Source of the DNA: Peribacillus muralis
Lineage (GTDB): Bacteria; Bacillota; Bacilli; Bacillales; DSM-1321
NCBI RefSeq assembly: GCF_001439925.1
Contig: NZ_LMBV01000004.1
Location: 62,001 to 126,000 of the forward strand
DNA: 64,000 nt
Direction of reading: 5' to 3'
How positions within the stretch are numbered: the stretch's first letter is position 1; every line of letters starts with the position of its first letter. Shown one piece after another: positions 1-9,096 of the stretch. The notes under the pieces were generated by a model. The model was not told where the DNA came from, did no database searches, and worked only from the letters and a program-made list of their open reading frames with translations. The translations under genes and the position numbers were made by a program.

Positions 1-92
1 TGATTGGTAGCTCTTTCCTCATCCATTACGAAGATATTTTCCTGTTCTAAAATTTCTTTAGCTGGCAGTTGTTCCGGAATTCTGATTGGCAT
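1..92 (-). CDS. metA: Homoserine O-acyltransferase MetA, N-terminal fragment
   Basis: Only the first 30 codons lie in the window. The reverse strand reads [15 protein letters not shown] and continues with an FVMDEERA stretch, which is the characteristic N-terminus of MetA, the enzyme that acylates homoserine in the first committed step of methionine synthesis. A strong AGGAGG site lies on the reverse strand at about 97-103, just before the ATG at 92-90. The gene runs out of the left edge. Its position next to bsaA matches B. subtilis order. No S-box leader is visible in the 170 bases upstream, so SAM riboswitch control is not evident here. Confidence 0.85.
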   Translation of the reverse strand, partial: MPIRIPEQLPAKEILEQENIFVMDEERATN

Positions 93-261
93 GATTAGCC
101 TCCTTTTTCAAAAATCATAATATTTTAATTATATAGAAAATTATTGAATAGAAAAGCTATTTTAATAATTTCTTAAAAAATCAGAAGGAAGTTGCCGGAG
201 AATGATAAAATGGGGAGATTATGAATACATAAATTGAAAAATTGGGAGAGGTGTATGCAGG

Positions 262-795
262 TTGTTTGATCCTACAGCATTCGAGAACATGAAGGTAGTA
301 TTGGAAGGGGCGGTTTATGATCGTGACTTCATCGGAGATATATTGGTCATAAGCCGTGATGAACTAGTGAACCTTTCTACCATGTCAAGATCTTATAAAA
401 TTGAGATGAAATTAAAGGAAGCAATAGCGCCCCAATCGATCAGCGGTGCCATCGAGATACACGCAACACTTCAGAATCTAAGTTCGGAGCTGCTTGATTC
501 CAATGTGAATGAAACGCATTCCGGTTGTACGGTTGATATATTCATTTCTTTTCCGACAAAGCTTGATGAAGTGAGAGTCGAAGCATTTTTGAATGATTTG
601 GAAAAGATTTGGGGAGATCGAAGGATCATTACAGTGAAAACGAGCGAAACGATCAGTAAAAAATCTGAACCTGTTCATTCTTCTTTATTTAAAGTATCGT
701 TTGGAAGGCTTATAAAAGAAGAGCAGATGGAAGACTTGGAAGATATGGTAGAGTATCTGATACAATCCATACGAGCGGTGAATATTCCGGGATGA
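262..795 (+). CDS. Conserved hypothetical protein, 177 aa
   Basis: I do not recognise this family. The frame opens with a TTG at 262, preceded by a GGGAGAGGTG ribosome site at about 244-253. The ATG at 255 is out of frame and closes after four codons, so TTG is the best start. The protein is soluble and acidic, with mixed alpha/beta character, no signal peptide, no membrane segment and no cysteine cluster. It diverges from metA and precedes bsaA on the same strand with an 84-bp gap. Function unknown. Confidence 0.7.
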   Translation: MFDPTAFENMKVVLEGAVYDRDFIGDILVISRDELVNLSTMSRSYKIEMKLKEAIAPQSISGAIEIHATLQNLSSELLDSNVNETHSGCTVDIFISFPTKLDEVRVEAFLNDLEKIWGDRRIITVKTSETISKKSEPVHSSLFKVSFGRLIKEEQMEDLEDMVEYLIQSIRAVNIPG

Positions 796-879
796 CCGGA
801 AGAGTTGGATGATTAATATTGGTAAAGATACGTTCGAATACGGTAGAATAACATCACCACATAAAGGGAGAGATCATTC

Positions 880-1356
880 ATGTCCATTTACGAATTTGAA
901 GTCATTAAGATCAATGGCGAAACCATCTCGCTTGAGGAATACAGAGGGAAAGTGATGCTTATCGTCAATACTGCCAGCAAATGCGGTTTTTCGCCACAGT
1001 ATGATGATTTGCAAAGCTTGTATGTACAATATAAAGAGGACGGTCTAGTGGTACTAGGTTTTCCTTGTAATCAATTTCTGAATCAGGAGCCGGGCGATGA
1101 TCTTGAAATTGATTCTTACTGTAAATTGAATCATGGTGTAACCTTCCCGATGTTTGCAAAGGTGAATGTAAATGGAAAGGAAGCTCATCCATTGTTCAGC
1201 TATTTGGCTGAAAATGCTCCAGGATTGATGGGTTCGAAATCAATAAAATGGAATTTCACGAAGTTTCTGATCGACCGTGATGGAAAGATCGTCAGTCGAT
1301 ACGCGCCCAAAACAAAACCTTTGGAGCTTGAAAGTGATTTAAAAAAATTATTATGA
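880..1356 (+). CDS. bsaA: Glutathione peroxidase-like thiol peroxidase BsaA
   Basis: The 158-residue product has the length and motifs of the bacterial GPx/BsaA family. The peroxidatic cysteine lies in NTASKCGFSPQ at about residue 36, followed by the conserved GFPCNQF block at about residue 63-69 and the WNFTKFL block near residue 121. It has Cys rather than selenocysteine, as expected in bacilli, and probably uses thioredoxin-type reductants in the cytosol to reduce hydroperoxides. An AAAGGGAGAG ribosome site precedes the ATG. A terminator-like hairpin follows the stop. Its neighbours (metA, ypgQ, ypgR) match the B. subtilis arrangement. Confidence 0.9.
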   Translation: MSIYEFEVIKINGETISLEEYRGKVMLIVNTASKCGFSPQYDDLQSLYVQYKEDGLVVLGFPCNQFLNQEPGDDLEIDSYCKLNHGVTFPMFAKVNVNGKEAHPLFSYLAENAPGLMGSKSIKWNFTKFLIDRDGKIVSRYAPKTKPLELESDLKKLL

Positions 1357-1367
1357 TAAAACAACAC

Positions 1368-1406
1368 GAGTTCATCAGAAGGAGCATGTTCTGTTGGGCT
1401 CTTTTT
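1368..1406 (+). terminator. Rho-independent terminator after bsaA
   Basis: GAGTTCATCAG pairs with CTGTTGGGCTC through Watson-Crick and G-U pairs. The arms are separated by a short loop and followed by TTTTT. It begins 11 bases after the bsaA stop codon. Confidence 0.6.
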
Positions 1407-1486
1407 GTCAGTCCAAGCTATCGAAAGGAGACAGTTGGTGAGGAGGTTGAATAGTATAGGAGACACCAATTTAGGGGGGAGAAAGG

Positions 1487-2332
1487 ATGGAACGAATTGC
1501 CTGGATAACGGATAGTACGGGGACCTTGGACGAAGAATTAACAAAGAATGAGCATGTATACGTCGTTCCGATGATCGTCATCATGGATGGGAAGGAATAT
1601 GAAGACGGTGTCGATCTTTTACCTGATGAACTATACCGAAGGATGCGGGAGGAAAAAATTCATGCAACCACTTCACAGCCGTCGGTAGGCAAATTCCATG
1701 AGTTATACAAAAAACTTGAAACACGCTATGATCGAATTATAGCTGTGCATCTTTCAAGTGAATTGAGCGGTACCGTTTCCGCGAGCAGGCAAGCTGCACA
1801 AATGGTTACGATTCCCGTTAACATATTTGATACGTTACTCATTTCCTTTCCGATGATCTTAATCTTGAAAAAGCTGATGCACTATATAAATGAAGGGCAC
1901 TCCATCGATTCAGCCTTTACGAAAACGAGGATGTATGCGGATAATCATGAAACCTATGTGGTGATCGGTTCTTTGGATCAGCTCCATCGCAGCGGCAGGC
2001 TTACGAACACACAGTATATTCTTGGAAGTCTTCTCAGCTTCAAGCCCATCATTTCGATTGAAAATGGCTTGCTTCAGACTAAATCCAAGCCTCGAAACCT
2101 CAAAAAAGCGGAAAATCAAATTTTCGCAGATTTTCGCCGGGCAATCGAAATGGGTAAAGTAAAAGAATGCACCATCTTATATGGTGGGGTGTTGGAAGAA
2201 GCCCGCAGGTGGAAAAAGCGGATATCACATGAATTTCCCCCCGTTATTACCCATATATCTCCGCTTGGCAGTGCGATAGGTGTCCATACCGGGGAACAGA
2301 CGATTGGAATCAGTTGGTTCAATGAAGATTAA
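1487..2332 (+). CDS. DegV family fatty-acid-binding protein (first of two)
   Basis: The 281-residue protein shows the DegV/FakB signature. It opens with WITDST (the TDST phosphate/carboxylate-binding motif), then a GKEYEDG block, the TSQPSVGKF motif at about residue 63, the HLSSELSGT motif at about 88-96, and a C-terminal HTGEQTIG. Known FakB proteins hold a fatty acid for phosphorylation by FakA and feed phospholipid synthesis. A GGGGGGAGAAAGG site precedes the ATG. It sits upstream of ypgQ with a 53-bp gap. A second DegV gene is at 19438. Which fatty acid it binds cannot be read from sequence. Confidence 0.88.
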   Translation: MERIAWITDSTGTLDEELTKNEHVYVVPMIVIMDGKEYEDGVDLLPDELYRRMREEKIHATTSQPSVGKFHELYKKLETRYDRIIAVHLSSELSGTVSASRQAAQMVTIPVNIFDTLLISFPMILILKKLMHYINEGHSIDSAFTKTRMYADNHETYVVIGSLDQLHRSGRLTNTQYILGSLLSFKPIISIENGLLQTKSKPRNLKKAENQIFADFRRAIEMGKVKECTILYGGVLEEARRWKKRISHEFPPVITHISPLGSAIGVHTGEQTIGISWFNED

Positions 2333-2385
2333 AGCACTACAATATTGAGAACCATGATAAAATGGTAAGGACATGGAGTGGTGAA

Positions 2386-3030
2386 ATGAAACAAGCGATG
2401 ATTAGTTTAACGGAGAAGTATGTACATGATCAATTGAATTTAGATGCCAGCGGCCATGATTGGTTTCATATCGATCGTGTTCGGAAGCTGGCTTTACATA
2501 TTGCAAAAGAAGAACAAAAAGGGAATGAATTCATCATTGAAATGGCGGCCCTGCTTCATGACATCCCGGATGATAAATTAAACGAAGATGTTCATGCTGG
2601 TTGGGGAAAGTTGGATGAGTGGTTTGAGGAAATAAAATTGGACAGCGATATCGTTGACGCCATTAAACGGATTATCGACTCCATTTCATTTAGTTCGGGG
2701 CAGCTGAAGCTTTCATCGATAGAAGCTGAAATTGTTCAGGATGCGGACCGATTGGATGCATTGGGTGCCATTGGGATTGCGAGGACATTTGCTTATGGCG
2801 GGAAAAAGGGACGACTTATGTATGATCCTTCGTTGCCTGTAAGGGAAAACATGACCAAGCAGGAATATAGGGAGGGGAAAAGCTCTTCCGTTCATCACTT
2901 TTATGAAAAATTGCTGCGACTGCAAGAAATGCTTAATACCAGTACCGCCAAAAAGATTGCTAGTGAAAGACATGAATTTATGGTTGGATATTTAAAGGAA
3001 TTTTATAAGGAATGGGATGTACGCTTATGA
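2386..3030 (+). CDS. ypgQ: HD-domain phosphohydrolase, YpgQ-like
   Basis: The protein carries an HD-superfamily metal site. HDWFHIDRV near the N-terminus supplies the first histidine, LLHDIPDD the central HD pair, and QDADRLDALGA the distal aspartate. This is the YpgQ/YedJ-type nucleotide phosphohydrolase family (about 205-215 aa), cytosolic and metal dependent. I chose the ATG at 2386, which follows GGAGTGGTGAA; the ATG eight codons upstream at 2362 has no ribosome site. The stop codon overlaps the start of the ABC-F gene in an ATGA arrangement, so translation is probably coupled. In B. subtilis the gene also neighbours bsaA and ypgR. Confidence 0.85.
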   Translation: MKQAMISLTEKYVHDQLNLDASGHDWFHIDRVRKLALHIAKEEQKGNEFIIEMAALLHDIPDDKLNEDVHAGWGKLDEWFEEIKLDSDIVDAIKRIIDSISFSSGQLKLSSIEAEIVQDADRLDALGAIGIARTFAYGGKKGRLMYDPSLPVRENMTKQEYREGKSSSVHHFYEKLLRLQEMLNTSTAKKIASERHEFMVGYLKEFYKEWDVRL

Positions 3031-4904
3031 AAGTTTTTAGCATGGAACAAGTTATGAAAACCCAAGGAGAGAAACTCCTTTTTAAAGATGTATCTTTTTC
3101 GATCACTGAAGGGGAAAGAATCGGGATCGTCGGTATTAACGGCACCGGTAAATCGACATTGTTGAATATTATTGCCGGATTGGAAGATAGTGATCTGGGA
3201 ACGAAGGATCATCCGAACGATTACACGATTTCTTATCTATCACAAGATCCGCATTTTGATGAGAAATTGACGATCATGGAATATATGTACGAAAGCTCAA
3301 CACCAGTATTCTCGTTAATCAAGGAGTATGAAAAAACGCTGGTTCAACTCCAGCTGGACCCACAGAATGGCGCTGTTCAGGATCGATTGTTAAAACAGCA
3401 ACAGGATATGGACTCGCTTGGCGCCTGGGATACGAGTGCCAATGCCAGAACGATATTGACCAAGCTTGGCCTTCCCGATCACTCACGGAAGTTGGGAGAG
3501 CTGTCAGGGGGCCAGAAAAAACGTGCGGCTCTGGCAAAAACATTGATTGAAACCCCTGATTTACTGATTTTGGATGAGCCTACGAACCATCTCGATTTCG
3601 AAAGCATCACTTGGTTGGAAGAATACTTGGGGAAATACCAGAAGTCGGTTTTATTCGTAACCCATGATCGCTATTTTCTTGATCGTATTTCCAATAAAAT
3701 TTGGGAAATCGCTCAAACGCAGCTTTTCGAATATAAAGGAAACTATGCGGATTATTTAGAGTCCAAAGCCATTCGTGAAGAGAACGAATCTGCCGAGAGA
3801 ACGAAAAAGGAAAGCTTATTCAAAAAAGAACTAGCCTGGATCCGTAAAGGTGCTAAAGCTCGGACTACGAAACAGAAGGCTCGTATCCAGCGTTTTGAAA
3901 CGTTGGAATCGGGTGTGAAGGATAAGCAAAAAACGGAGAGCCTGGAAATGGAATTGAGTGGTGCCCGGCTTGGGAAAAAGGTTCTGGAGCTGCAAGATGT
4001 CTCTAAATCCTTTGGTGATCAATCCATCATCAACCATTTTTCCTTCCTCTTTAAACCGGGTGATCGAATTGGCATCGTCGGCAATAATGGCAGTGGAAAA
4101 TCGACCCTGTTGAATATATTGGCGGGACGGGAGCCGATCGATGAAGGAAACCTGGAAATGGGGCAAACCGTTAAAATTGGTTACTATACGCAGGAAAGCG
4201 TCGATATGGATGAGAACCTTCGCATGATCGAGTATATTCGCGAAACGGCCGATTCAATTGCTCTTAAAGATGGCAGCTTCATTTCCGCCGCACAGATGCT
4301 TGAACGGTTCCTCTTTCCGATGGGATCTCATGGAACGCCAATCCGTAAGCTTTCCGGTGGCGAAAAAAGGCGATTATATCTCCTGAATATATTAATGGCC
4401 GCACCAAATGTCCTGTTATTGGATGAACCGACGAATGACCTGGACACGCAAACCTTAACCGTTTTAGAAGATTACCTAGAAACGTTTTCAGGTGTCGTCA
4501 TAACCGTATCGCATGATCGGTATTTCCTGGATAAGACATGCCATCAGCTTCTTGTCTTCAAGAAAAAAGGGGAGATCGATTTCTATTATGGGAATTACTC
4601 CGAGTTTCTCGAAGAAAAGTCGGAAGAGGCGACACCTGTAAAAACGCCAGAGCCTCAGCCTAACCGCACGGAAAAGAAAAAGAAAAAACTAACCTATGCC
4701 GAAAGTAAGGAATGGGAAGAAATTGAAGGAAACATGGAACGAGTCGAGCTGCGCCTCAAAGACATCACGACGGAAATGTCAGCAGCCGGGAGCGATTTTG
4801 AACGAGTCCGCCTGCTGCTTGAAGAAGAAAAGGAACTAAATGATAAATCCGAGCATTTAATGGAAAGATGGACGTATTTAGCGGAAAAATTGGAAGCTGA
4901 ATAA
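3027..4904 (+). CDS. yfmR: ABC-F family ATPase, Uup/YfmR type
   Basis: Two ATP-binding cassettes lie in one chain without membrane segments. Walker A motifs are GINGTGKST and GNNGSGKST, signatures are LSGGQ and LSGGE, and Walker B motifs are LLILDEPTNHLD and VLLLDEPTNDLD. The inter-domain linker is basic and helical (about residues 235-300), and a lysine-rich hinge leads into a C-terminal coiled coil of about 70 residues, which is typical of the Uup/YfmR branch. Such proteins act on the ribosomal E site to resolve stalled translation. The ATG at 3027 overlaps the ypgQ stop; an in-frame ATG at 3012 has an AAGGA directly against it. The YfmR assignment over other ABC-F paralogues rests on the C-terminal domain and length (625 aa). 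Confidence 0.85.
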   Translation: MKVFSMEQVMKTQGEKLLFKDVSFSITEGERIGIVGINGTGKSTLLNIIAGLEDSDLGTKDHPNDYTISYLSQDPHFDEKLTIMEYMYESSTPVFSLIKEYEKTLVQLQLDPQNGAVQDRLLKQQQDMDSLGAWDTSANARTILTKLGLPDHSRKLGELSGGQKKRAALAKTLIETPDLLILDEPTNHLDFESITWLEEYLGKYQKSVLFVTHDRYFLDRISNKIWEIAQTQLFEYKGNYADYLESKAIREENESAERTKKESLFKKELAWIRKGAKARTTKQKARIQRFETLESGVKDKQKTESLEMELSGARLGKKVLELQDVSKSFGDQSIINHFSFLFKPGDRIGIVGNNGSGKSTLLNILAGREPIDEGNLEMGQTVKIGYYTQESVDMDENLRMIEYIRETADSIALKDGSFISAAQMLERFLFPMGSHGTPIRKLSGGEKRRLYLLNILMAAPNVLLLDEPTNDLDTQTLTVLEDYLETFSGVVITVSHDRYFLDKTCHQLLVFKKKGEIDFYYGNYSEFLEEKSEEATPVKTPEPQPNRTEKKKKKLTYAESKEWEEIEGNMERVELRLKDITTEMSAAGSDFERVRLLLEEEKELNDKSEHLMERWTYLAEKLEAE

Positions 4905-4910
4905 GCGGGA

Positions 4911-4949
4911 ACTGTACCAAGGTAAAAAACGTGGTCCAGTCTTTTTTTT
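4911..4949 (+). terminator. Terminator after the ABC-F gene
   Basis: ACTGTACCA pairs with TGGTCCAGT around a short A-rich loop, followed by eight T residues. It begins seven bases after the stop codon. Confidence 0.7.
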
Positions 4950-5033
4950 GCCAATCTCAATTGCATGAGAATATAGCTTCATTGTGATAATATCTAGTAC
5001 ATGAAAACGTTTTGTAAAAGGAGAGAGATAAAT

Positions 5034-6170
5034 ATGAAAATAAAATCGATAGAACCTACACCAAGTCCGAATACAATGAAAATCAATCTAACCGAAGAGC
5101 TTTTAGCAGGTAAAAGCAATAATTATAAAAAGGATCAAGCTGAACAAGCACCTCAGCTTATTAAAGATTTATTTACGATCGATGGAGTGAAGGGTGTCTA
5201 TCATGTTGCGGACTTTTTGGCAGTTGAACGCAATGCGAAATTTGATTGGAAAGATATCTTGATCGGAATCCGACAGGTGTTCGGAGAAAAAACGGAAGAA
5301 CAAAACGAGCAAACGATCCTAAATGAACATTATGGTGAAGTAACGGTAGCGATCCAACAATTCAAAGGCATTCCGATGCAAATTAAAGCGAGTGATAGCC
5401 AACACGAAAAACGTTTTGCCTTACCGGATTATTTCCTGAAGGGGATTTCCGCTGCGCAAAAAGAAGATGATAACGTAGTTTTGCTTCGGAAATGGAAGGA
5501 TTACGGTGTAAGATATGGAGATATGGAAGATATCGTCAAGGAAGTATCGGACGAGCTAATTGCCGCTTACCCGGAAGAACGGATTAAACAGCTTGTTGCG
5601 GCAACTGAACAAACCGCCGATAAGAAAGAAGCATTCGTGAAACGGCCAAAAGTAAAACTGACTGCAGCATTGCTCAATGACGAAAGCTGGGAAAAGCGTT
5701 ATCAGGCTCTGGAACAAATGGAAGATCCAATGGTCGATGATATCCCGGTATTGGATATGGCACTGTCTGACAGTAAGGTCTCCATCAGAAGGCTTGCGGT
5801 AGTTTACTTGGGGATGATCGAGGATAGAAAAGTGCTACCAAGTCTTTACAAGGCATTGAAGGATAAGAGTGCTGCTGTAAGACGGACGGCTGGTGACTGT
5901 TTATCCGACCTGGGTTTTGAAGAGGCGATGGGAGAAATGTCGCAATCACTCTCGGATAAAAATAAATTGGTTAGATGGAGGGCGGCGATGTTTTTATACG
6001 AAGCCGGTGATGAGTCAACCCTTCCGTACTTAAAGCAAGCGGAACAGGACCCTGAATTTGAAGTTGCCCTGCAGATCAAGATGGCGATTGACCGGATAGA
6101 AAATGGGGAAGAAGCAAAAGGCTCGGTATGGAAGCAAATGACCGAATCAAGACAAGCTAATGACAAGTGA
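5034..6170 (+). CDS. ypgR: YpgR: NfuA-N-like domain plus HEAT-repeat protein
   Basis: The N-terminal ~90 residues resemble the scaffold domain at the N-terminus of Nfu proteins (IEPTPSPNTMKI, then KGVYHVADFLAVER). The C-terminal half has HEAT-like helical repeats (for example LAVVYLGMI, ALKDKSAAVRRTA, VRWRAAMFLYEAGD). This two-part layout is the conserved virulence factor C / YpgR family. The role in bacilli is not established. No Nfu CxxC cluster ligand is present, so it is not an iron-sulfur carrier itself. The start at 5034 follows AAAAGGAGAGAGA; the upstream ATG at 5001 has no ribosome site. A solid terminator follows. Confidence 0.85.
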   Translation: MKIKSIEPTPSPNTMKINLTEELLAGKSNNYKKDQAEQAPQLIKDLFTIDGVKGVYHVADFLAVERNAKFDWKDILIGIRQVFGEKTEEQNEQTILNEHYGEVTVAIQQFKGIPMQIKASDSQHEKRFALPDYFLKGISAAQKEDDNVVLLRKWKDYGVRYGDMEDIVKEVSDELIAAYPEERIKQLVAATEQTADKKEAFVKRPKVKLTAALLNDESWEKRYQALEQMEDPMVDDIPVLDMALSDSKVSIRRLAVVYLGMIEDRKVLPSLYKALKDKSAAVRRTAGDCLSDLGFEEAMGEMSQSLSDKNKLVRWRAAMFLYEAGDESTLPYLKQAEQDPEFEVALQIKMAIDRIENGEEAKGSVWKQMTESRQANDK

Positions 6171-6212
6171 TACATTGGGAAAAACGTAAAACGATCTCAA
6201 AAAATAAAGCCA

Positions 6213-6250
6213 AAAGGGATGCGGATGATTTAATTCGCATCCCTTTTTAC
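6213..6250 (+). terminator. Terminator after ypgR
   Basis: AAAAGGGATGCG pairs with CGCATCCCTTTTT around a loop of about 12 bases, giving a strong hairpin with a T tract. Confidence 0.85.
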
Positions 6251-6506
6251 ATTTTAGGGGCGATTCTTGAAGTCGTTGGACAATTTCAGGTCGAATTTCA
6301 AAACACTAAAAAATGGAACATTTTTCAATATTACCGAGTTTAAAAGATATAAATTTGCTCTCTATTATTTTAGTAAAATGATTTTTGTAGATTATTCGTG
6401 TTGAATGGTTGCATTTGAATGTAGATATGTTAGAATTTTTAGAGTAAACTAAAAACTATATTATCTGAATTATTAAACATTTAGTGGAAATCGGGGGTAC
6501 AACAAA

Positions 6507-8192
6507 ATGTCTACATCAAGCAAGAGAAGTGACATGATAACAAAAGGAGTCGATCGTGCTCCTCACAGAAGTTTGTTGCGTGCAGCAGGGGTTAAGGAAG
6601 AAGACTTCGGCAAACCGTTCATTGCGGTTTGTAATTCTTATATTGATATCGTTCCAGGGCATGTCCATCTTCAGGAATTTGGAAAAATAGTCAAGGAGGC
6701 CATTCGTGAAGCGGGCGGTGTTCCTTTCGAATTCAATACGATCGGAGTGGACGATGGTATAGCAATGGGTCACATCGGCATGCGCTATTCCTTGCCTAGC
6801 CGGGAAATCATCGCAGATTCGGTGGAAACGGTTGTATCGGCACATTGGTTTGACGGAATGGTCTGCATTCCAAACTGTGACAAGATAACACCGGGAATGA
6901 TGATGGGAGCACTTCGTGTCAATATCCCGACAATATTCGTAAGCGGCGGGCCCATGAAAGCAGGTAAAGATAAAAACGGAAAATCTCTTTCATTAACATC
7001 CGTTTTTGAAGGTGTCGGTGCTTATCAAGCAGGTAACATCAATGAAGAGGATCTGCAGGAGATCGAGGAAGTTGCATGCCCGACTTGCGGATCATGTTCG
7101 GGTATGTTCACGGCAAATTCCATGAACTGTCTCGCTGAGGGTCTGGGACTTGCGCTTCCGGGAAATGGCACGATTTTGGCCGTGGCCGAGGAACGTAAAG
7201 AATTCGTTAAGAAATCGGCGAAACAATTGATGGAAATCATCAAGCAGGATATCAAGCCACGTGATATCGTGACGAAAGATGCCATCGATAACGCATTTGC
7301 CTTGGATATGGCCATGGGCGGATCAACTAATACCGTTCTCCATACACTTGCACTGGCACATGAAGCAGGATTCGAATATCCAATGGAGCGCATCAATGAA
7401 ATCGCGAACCGGGTACCGCATTTAGCGAAAATTGCCCCGGCATCGGATTATCATATTGAAGATGTACATAATGCCGGTGGTGTCAGTGCCATCATCAACG
7501 AGCTGCTCAAAAAACCAGGTGCCTTTAATGGGGACTGCCTATCCGTTTCAGGCAAAACGCTCCGTGAAAATGTTGTCGGTTGTGAAATCATGGACAAAGA
7601 TGTCATCCACCCTCTTGAAAACCCGCATTCTGAGCGTGGGGGGCTTGCGGTATTGTTTGGAAATCTTGCCCCGCAAGGCTCGATCATTAAGGTGGGGGCC
7701 GTTGACGCATCGGTTGGTGGGTATCACAGAGGACCTGCGATTTGTTTCGATTCCCAAGAAGATGCATTATCGGGAATCATAACCGGAAAGGTGAAGGAAG
7801 GGAATGTAGTGGTCATCCGCTATGAGGGACCTAAAGGTGGCCCAGGTATGCCGGAAATGTTGGCACCCACTTCCCAAATCGTCGGAAGGGGCCTTGGAGC
7901 CAAAGTCGGCTTGATCACCGATGGACGTTTTTCGGGTGCGTCCCGCGGCATCAGCATCGGTCATATTTCTCCTGAAGCCGCTGAGGGAGGCCCAATCGCC
8001 TTTGTAGAAGATGGTGATATCATCGAGCTGGACTTGGAAAACAGGACCATCCAATTGGAAATATCCGCTGAAGAATTCGAAAAACGCAAAGCCAATTGGA
8101 AAGGCTTCGAGTCCAAAGTGAAAACAGGCTACTTAGGACGCTATTCCGCGCTTGTAACGAATGCAAGCTCAGGCGGAGTCATGAAAGTATAA
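6507..8192 (+). CDS. ilvD: Dihydroxy-acid dehydratase IlvD
   Basis: This 561-residue enzyme of branched-chain amino acid synthesis dehydrates 2,3-dihydroxy-isovalerate and its methyl homologue. Iron-sulfur ligands are visible in [10 protein letters not shown] (about residue 123) and [17 protein letters not shown] (about 192-208). The [18 protein letters not shown] and C-terminal SSGG signatures are complete. The ATG is preceded by AATCGGGGG. It stands alone, with a 336-bp leader in which I see no T-box or other riboswitch; the leader is AT-rich after the ypgR terminator. ilvA lies 8 kb downstream. Position next to ypgR and the bacilliredoxin gene matches B. subtilis. Confidence 0.97.
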   Translation: MSTSSKRSDMITKGVDRAPHRSLLRAAGVKEEDFGKPFIAVCNSYIDIVPGHVHLQEFGKIVKEAIREAGGVPFEFNTIGVDDGIAMGHIGMRYSLPSREIIADSVETVVSAHWFDGMVCIPNCDKITPGMMMGALRVNIPTIFVSGGPMKAGKDKNGKSLSLTSVFEGVGAYQAGNINEEDLQEIEEVACPTCGSCSGMFTANSMNCLAEGLGLALPGNGTILAVAEERKEFVKKSAKQLMEIIKQDIKPRDIVTKDAIDNAFALDMAMGGSTNTVLHTLALAHEAGFEYPMERINEIANRVPHLAKIAPASDYHIEDVHNAGGVSAIINELLKKPGAFNGDCLSVSGKTLRENVVGCEIMDKDVIHPLENPHSERGGLAVLFGNLAPQGSIIKVGAVDASVGGYHRGPAICFDSQEDALSGIITGKVKEGNVVVIRYEGPKGGPGMPEMLAPTSQIVGRGLGAKVGLITDGRFSGASRGISIGHISPEAAEGGPIAFVEDGDIIELDLENRTIQLEISAEEFEKRKANWKGFESKVKTGYLGRYSALVTNASSGGVMKV

Positions 8193-8244
8193 TTTGGCAG
8201 TATGCTCTAAATGAAACAGACCTCATGGGGTTTGCTCAGATTGT

Positions 8245-8440
8245 AGACAAAAGGGGTCCGGAACTTAAAAGTTCCGGACCCCTTTTGAAATTCCTTTTGG
8301 CAATTTGTACTCTCAATAGCCATTTTCATTGGTTGTTGAGTATTTTAATAGTTCTCCATTGTCCAAAGGTAACAATACAATTATTCAATAAAAAAACTGA
8401 AGACAAACTCTGTTTGTGTTTGTATAGTGTCAGATTGAAA
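8245..8440. repeat. Possible IS-derived remnant pairing with 27985-28645
   Basis: The hairpin at 8249 is followed, about 150 bases later, by a GACAAACTCTGTTTGTG segment. At 27990 a near-copy of the hairpin is followed by an IS1182-type transposase relic and then a GACAAACTC/GAGTTTGTC palindrome at 28610-28638. The two shared end-like pieces in the same order suggest a much shortened relative of the same element. No coding trace remains here. The 8287-8588 stretch otherwise holds only the promoter region of the bacilliredoxin gene. Confidence 0.35.
8249..8286 (+). terminator. Long perfect hairpin after ilvD
   Basis: AAAAGGGGTCCGGAACTT pairs with its exact inverse, ending in CCCCTTTT. It can serve as a bidirectional terminator. 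Almost the same hairpin with similar flanks recurs at 27990-28028 beside an IS1182-type remnant, so it may have come in with that element rather than evolving as the ilvD terminator. Confidence 0.75.
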
Positions 8441-8588
8441 TGAAAAGGATTACCATGTTTCTTGCAGGTGAAAGAAGCCTTCAGCCATAGCATTGAATTC
8501 AATGAGAAGTAAGCGTTATTATTGCATATTCACGCAAAAATATAGTATGATTAACTAATTGAAGAATTGTAATCTAGGGGGTTTTTTT

Positions 8589-9029
8589 ATGTCGATGGCA
8601 TATGATGAATATATGAAACAAATGGTGAAGCCAATGCGTGCAGAACTGGTTCAAGCAGGTTTTGTAGAGTTGGAATCCGCTGAAGCGGTTGAAAACTTTA
8701 TGAATTCTGTAGATGGTACCACTCTAGTGGTCGTTAATTCAGTTTGTGGCTGTGCCGCAGGATTAGCTCGTCCAGCTGCCACCCAAGCCGTTCTTCAAGC
8801 AGAAGAGGGTAAGCCGAATCATCTTGTGACGGTTTTTGCCGGTCAAGATAAGGAAGCAACAGCTAAAATGCGGGAATACTTCGACGGAATAGAACCTTCT
8901 TCACCATCTATGGCTCTTCTAAAAGGCAAAGAGGTTTTACACTTCATTCCTCGTCATGATATTGAAGGGCAACCAATGGAAGCGATAATGGAAAATTTAT
9001 TAACGGCATTCAGCCAAGTAAATAAGTGA
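8589..9029 (+). CDS. brxA: Bacilliredoxin (YphP/BrxA family)
   Basis: The 146-residue thioredoxin-fold protein carries the diagnostic CGC active site in VVNSVCGCAAG (about residue 51-53), which replaces the usual CxxC. Bacilliredoxins remove bacillithiol from mixed disulfides on oxidised proteins. The start at 8589 follows TAGGGGG with seven-base spacing; an ATG 30 bases upstream is less well placed. Genomic position between ilvD and ypiP equals that of yphP (brxA) in B. subtilis; the paralogue brxB lies elsewhere there. A terminator follows at once. Confidence 0.9.
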   Translation: MSMAYDEYMKQMVKPMRAELVQAGFVELESAEAVENFMNSVDGTTLVVVNSVCGCAAGLARPAATQAVLQAEEGKPNHLVTVFAGQDKEATAKMREYFDGIEPSSPSMALLKGKEVLHFIPRHDIEGQPMEAIMENLLTAFSQVNK

Positions 9030-9035
9030 TGAAAT

Positions 9036-9066
9036 GGAATGTCCCGGTAACGGGGCATTCCTTTCA
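9036..9066 (+). terminator. Terminator after the bacilliredoxin gene
   Basis: GGAATGTCCCG pairs with CGGGGCATTCC around a four-base loop, followed by TTT. Confidence 0.65.
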
Positions 9067-9096
9067 AATTTATGCGTGTAAAAAAGGGGTAGGAGC

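Noticed and set aside
93-261. Possible S-box or T-box leader upstream of metA
   Set aside because: None of the conserved S-box or T-box blocks is present on the reverse strand; the region is plain AT-rich promoter sequence.
8096-8443. 115-codon frame overlapping the end of ilvD and the hairpin at 8249
   Set aside because: It would read through a perfect terminator hairpin, has no ribosome site and starts inside ilvD in another frame.
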